Origin: Rhodonellum psychrophilum GCM71 = DSM 17998
GTDB taxonomy: Bacteria; Bacteroidota; Bacteroidia; Cytophagales; Cyclobacteriaceae
Length of the DNA: 64,000 bases
Assembly (NCBI RefSeq): GCF_000381545.1
Contig: NZ_KB906680.1
Span: forward strand, 62,001 to 126,000
Direction: 5' to 3'
In this document: piece by piece, positions 62,433 through 64,000 of the stretch
Layout of the letters: each line of letters opens with the position of its first letter
How positions within the stretch are numbered: position 1 is the first letter of the stretch
Notes under the pieces: model-generated
Told to the model about the DNA's origin: nothing
The model's database searches: none
What the model saw: the letters and a program-made list of their open reading frames with translations, nothing else
Translations under genes and position numbers: made by a program

Positions 62433-64000
62433 TTATAAATCTATGTTGAGCCCGAATACCATCTGTCTGGTCATTGGGAAACTTAGATTTCCGCCTCTTT
62501 CTGGATCGTACGGACCCATATTGCTAAACACAAAATAATTTTTGGCAGTGGCATAAAATCTCAACCGTGACACTTTTAATCTTTCTGTCACTGCGGTTGG
62601 GAAATTATACCCAACAGTTACATCCCTGATTTTTACGAAAGATCCATCCACATATTGAAGGGTCGAATAATAACGGGTACTCGCTCTGCTTGTCCCTGCA
62701 TTTGGTCTTGGATAATCATTTGTTGGATTTTCCGGCGTCCAATAATCCAGCTTTGGACCATTTTCCAAACCGTCGATTTTATAGGAACCTGCAGCTTCGC
62801 TGACAATCATCTGTCCTTGTCTGGCATAGATGAAAAATGACAATTCCACTCCTTTATAAGTCACTCTATTGTTGAAACCTAGGGTGAATTTTGGGACTGC
62901 GCTACCAATGATAACCCTGTCTTCCGGCGTGATCAAACCATCACCGTCTTGGTCCCGAACCCTTACTTCGCCAGGTAGCTGTTGATTTACAGCAGCAGCA
63001 TCCTCTTCTCCCAATTGCCAGATTCCAATCTTTTGGTAGTCATAAAAAGAATTGATGGGATGTCCCACAAACCAGCCATTGGCCAAATCCCGATCGCCGT
63101 CCACCAATTCCATAATGGATTCTTTGTTGCTGGAAAAGGTGATGTCAGAATTCCACCTGATGCCATTCATGCGGTCTACATTGATGGTGCTGATAAGTGC
63201 CTCAATTCCCCTGTTTCTCACTTTCCCTACATTGTCCCATGAGGAAGAAAAACCTGAAGTCGTCGGCAAGGCCCTTTGCATCAATAAATCCTTGGTGTCT
63301 TGCTGATAGGCATCAATTGAACCAGTAATCCTGTTGTTGAAAAACCCGAAATCCAAGCCAAAATTGGTCGTGGCGGTGGTCTCCCAGGAAAGTGTCGGCG
63401 CGGAGATCAAGGAAGGATAAAAACCAAAAGCTGGACTTTCGGCGGTTCCCCTGTCAAAAGCATATGTACTTTTGGAAAGACCACCCAATGTTTGGTAAGG
63501 ATTTACCGCACTGTTGCCTGAAATCCCATAACTCGTCCTGATTTTAAGATCTGTTAAACCTTCCATATTTTGTAAGAAACTTTCTTCTTTCAGTATCCAT
63601 GAAAGCGCCGCAGATGGGAAATAGCCCCATTTGTTCCCCTTGGACAATACCGAAGACCCATCAGAGCGCATCAATAAAGTCAAGAGATATCTGTTTTTGA
63701 ATTTGTAATTCACTCTTCCGAAGAAAGAAGCAAGAGAACGCTCTTCCAAAGAACTTCCAAGTCGGATACCTGTTTGTGATGCACCAAGATTATTGAAGAG
63801 CATCGTTGGAGAAAGTAGGTTGCGGCCTTCGGCAAAATAGTTTTCCGAACTTTCGGTCCAAATACTTGTTCCCAACAATCCCTGCCATTCATGATCTCCG
63901 GACACATAGGTGTAGGTGGCAAAATTCTCCCAAGTAGTCCTCGAAAAGGAATTGTTGTCCGCACGAGCGAGTGACAATCCATTTGCACCCGTTGCTATGG
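62433..64000 (-). CDS. susC: SusC/RagA-family TonB-dependent transporter, 5' part outside the window
   Basis: The frame stays open on the minus strand to position 64000 (the first in-window residues read IATGANGLSLARADNN), so only the last 520 or so residues are seen. They are barrel strands typical of SusC: LTDLKIRTSYGISGNSAVNPY, TATTNFGLDFGFFNNRITGSIDAYQQ, VRDQDGDGLITPEDRVIIG, ending in PMTRQMVFGLNIDL with the aromatic-poor but family-typical last strand. A TTG at 63975-63977 is an internal codon, not a start. It is the importer of pectin locus 2. Confidence 0.93.
   Translation of the reverse strand, partial: IATGANGLSLARADNNSFSRTTWENFATYTYVSGDHEWQGLLGTSIWTESSENYFAEGRNLLSPTMLFNNLGASQTGIRLGSSLEERSLASFFGRVNYKFKNRYLLTLLMRSDGSSVLSKGNKWGYFPSAALSWILKEESFLQNMEGLTDLKIRTSYGISGNSAVNPYQTLGGLSKSTYAFDRGTAESPAFGFYPSLISAPTLSWETTATTNFGLDFGFFNNRITGSIDAYQQDTKDLLMQRALPTTSGFSSSWDNVGKVRNRGIEALISTINVDRMNGIRWNSDITFSSNKESIMELVDGDRDLANGWFVGHPINSFYDYQKIGIWQLGEEDAAAVNQQLPGEVRVRDQDGDGLITPEDRVIIGSAVPKFTLGFNNRVTYKGVELSFFIYARQGQMIVSEAAGSYKIDGLENGPKLDYWTPENPTNDYPRPNAGTSRASTRYYSTLQYVDGSFVKIRDVTVGYNFPTAVTERLKVSRLRFYATAKNYFVFSNMGPYDPERGGNLSFPMTRQMVFGLNIDL

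Noticed and set aside
63975-63977. TTG as start codon of the second SusC
   Set aside because: The frame continues upstream to the window edge and lacks the signal peptide, plug and carboxypeptidase-like domain that must precede these barrel strands.

Overview
The window looks like a chromosomal segment of a Bacteroidota bacterium, most likely a Cytophagales member near Cyclobacteriaceae (inference). The supports are two SusC/SusD pairs, a type IX secretion sorting domain, many short lipoprotein signal peptides, TAnnTTTG-type promoter elements, weak Shine-Dalgarno sequences and moderate GC. Nothing in the sequence itself fixes the genus. I see no rRNA, tRNA, CRISPR array or complete insertion sequence.

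Layout. 1-9.2 kb is housekeeping and envelope: a truncated TonB-type outer-membrane barrel, an NlpE-like lipoprotein, a degenerate phosphohexomutase-like protein, two exported ferritin-like proteins and two lipoproteins. 9.3-18.3 kb is the intracellular part of galacturonate/pectin catabolism: a TRAP transporter (dctP-dctQ-dctM), KDPG aldolase and KDG kinase, divergent from altronate dehydratase, then a Gfo/Idh/MocA oxidoreductase, a diketogulonate-reductase-like enzyme and a DUF1330 protein. 18.6-29.7 kb holds an AsmA-like protein, an L-lactate permease and a 1956-residue secreted T9SS nuclease. 29.9-31.3 kb is a decayed patch: two RHS/YD-repeat fragments and an antitoxin with a broken ParE-type toxin. 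A DUF302 protein follows.

32.3-44.8 kb is pectin utilisation locus 1, all on the minus strand: a two-domain pectin methylesterase/esterase, SusC, SusD, a DUF4957/DUF5123-type surface protein, a VOC protein, a GH28 polygalacturonase and a PL1 pectate lyase. 45.4-54.2 kb is a plus-strand NO/N2O module: an Rrf2 regulator, the RIC iron-sulfur repair protein, a heme-copper-oxidase-like membrane protein fused in frame to a cytochrome c lipoprotein, nosZ (clade II type, Sec/lipoprotein export), a NosB-like membrane protein, nosL, nosD, nosF and nosY. 54.3 kb to the window end is pectin locus 2, minus strand: SusC (cut by the window edge), SusD, GH105, CE8, GH43, GH28 and CE12.

How it fits together. 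The secreted CE8, CE12, PL1, GH28, GH43 and GH105 enzymes would deesterify and cut homogalacturonan and decorated galacturonans. SusCD and TRAP would import the products, and UxaA, KdgK and Eda would feed pyruvate and glyceraldehyde-3-phosphate into central metabolism. A perfect LacI-type palindrome between kdgK and uxaA recurs in variant form upstream of the locus 1 susC, suggesting one regulator for both. The regulator, the uronate isomerase and tagaturonate reductase are not in the window. The nos cluster sits directly between the two pectin loci.

The least explained items are the phosphohexomutase-like protein without catalytic motifs, a short dispersed intergenic repeat with at least five copies, the membrane-protein/cytochrome fusion with an internal lipobox, and the shared operators.
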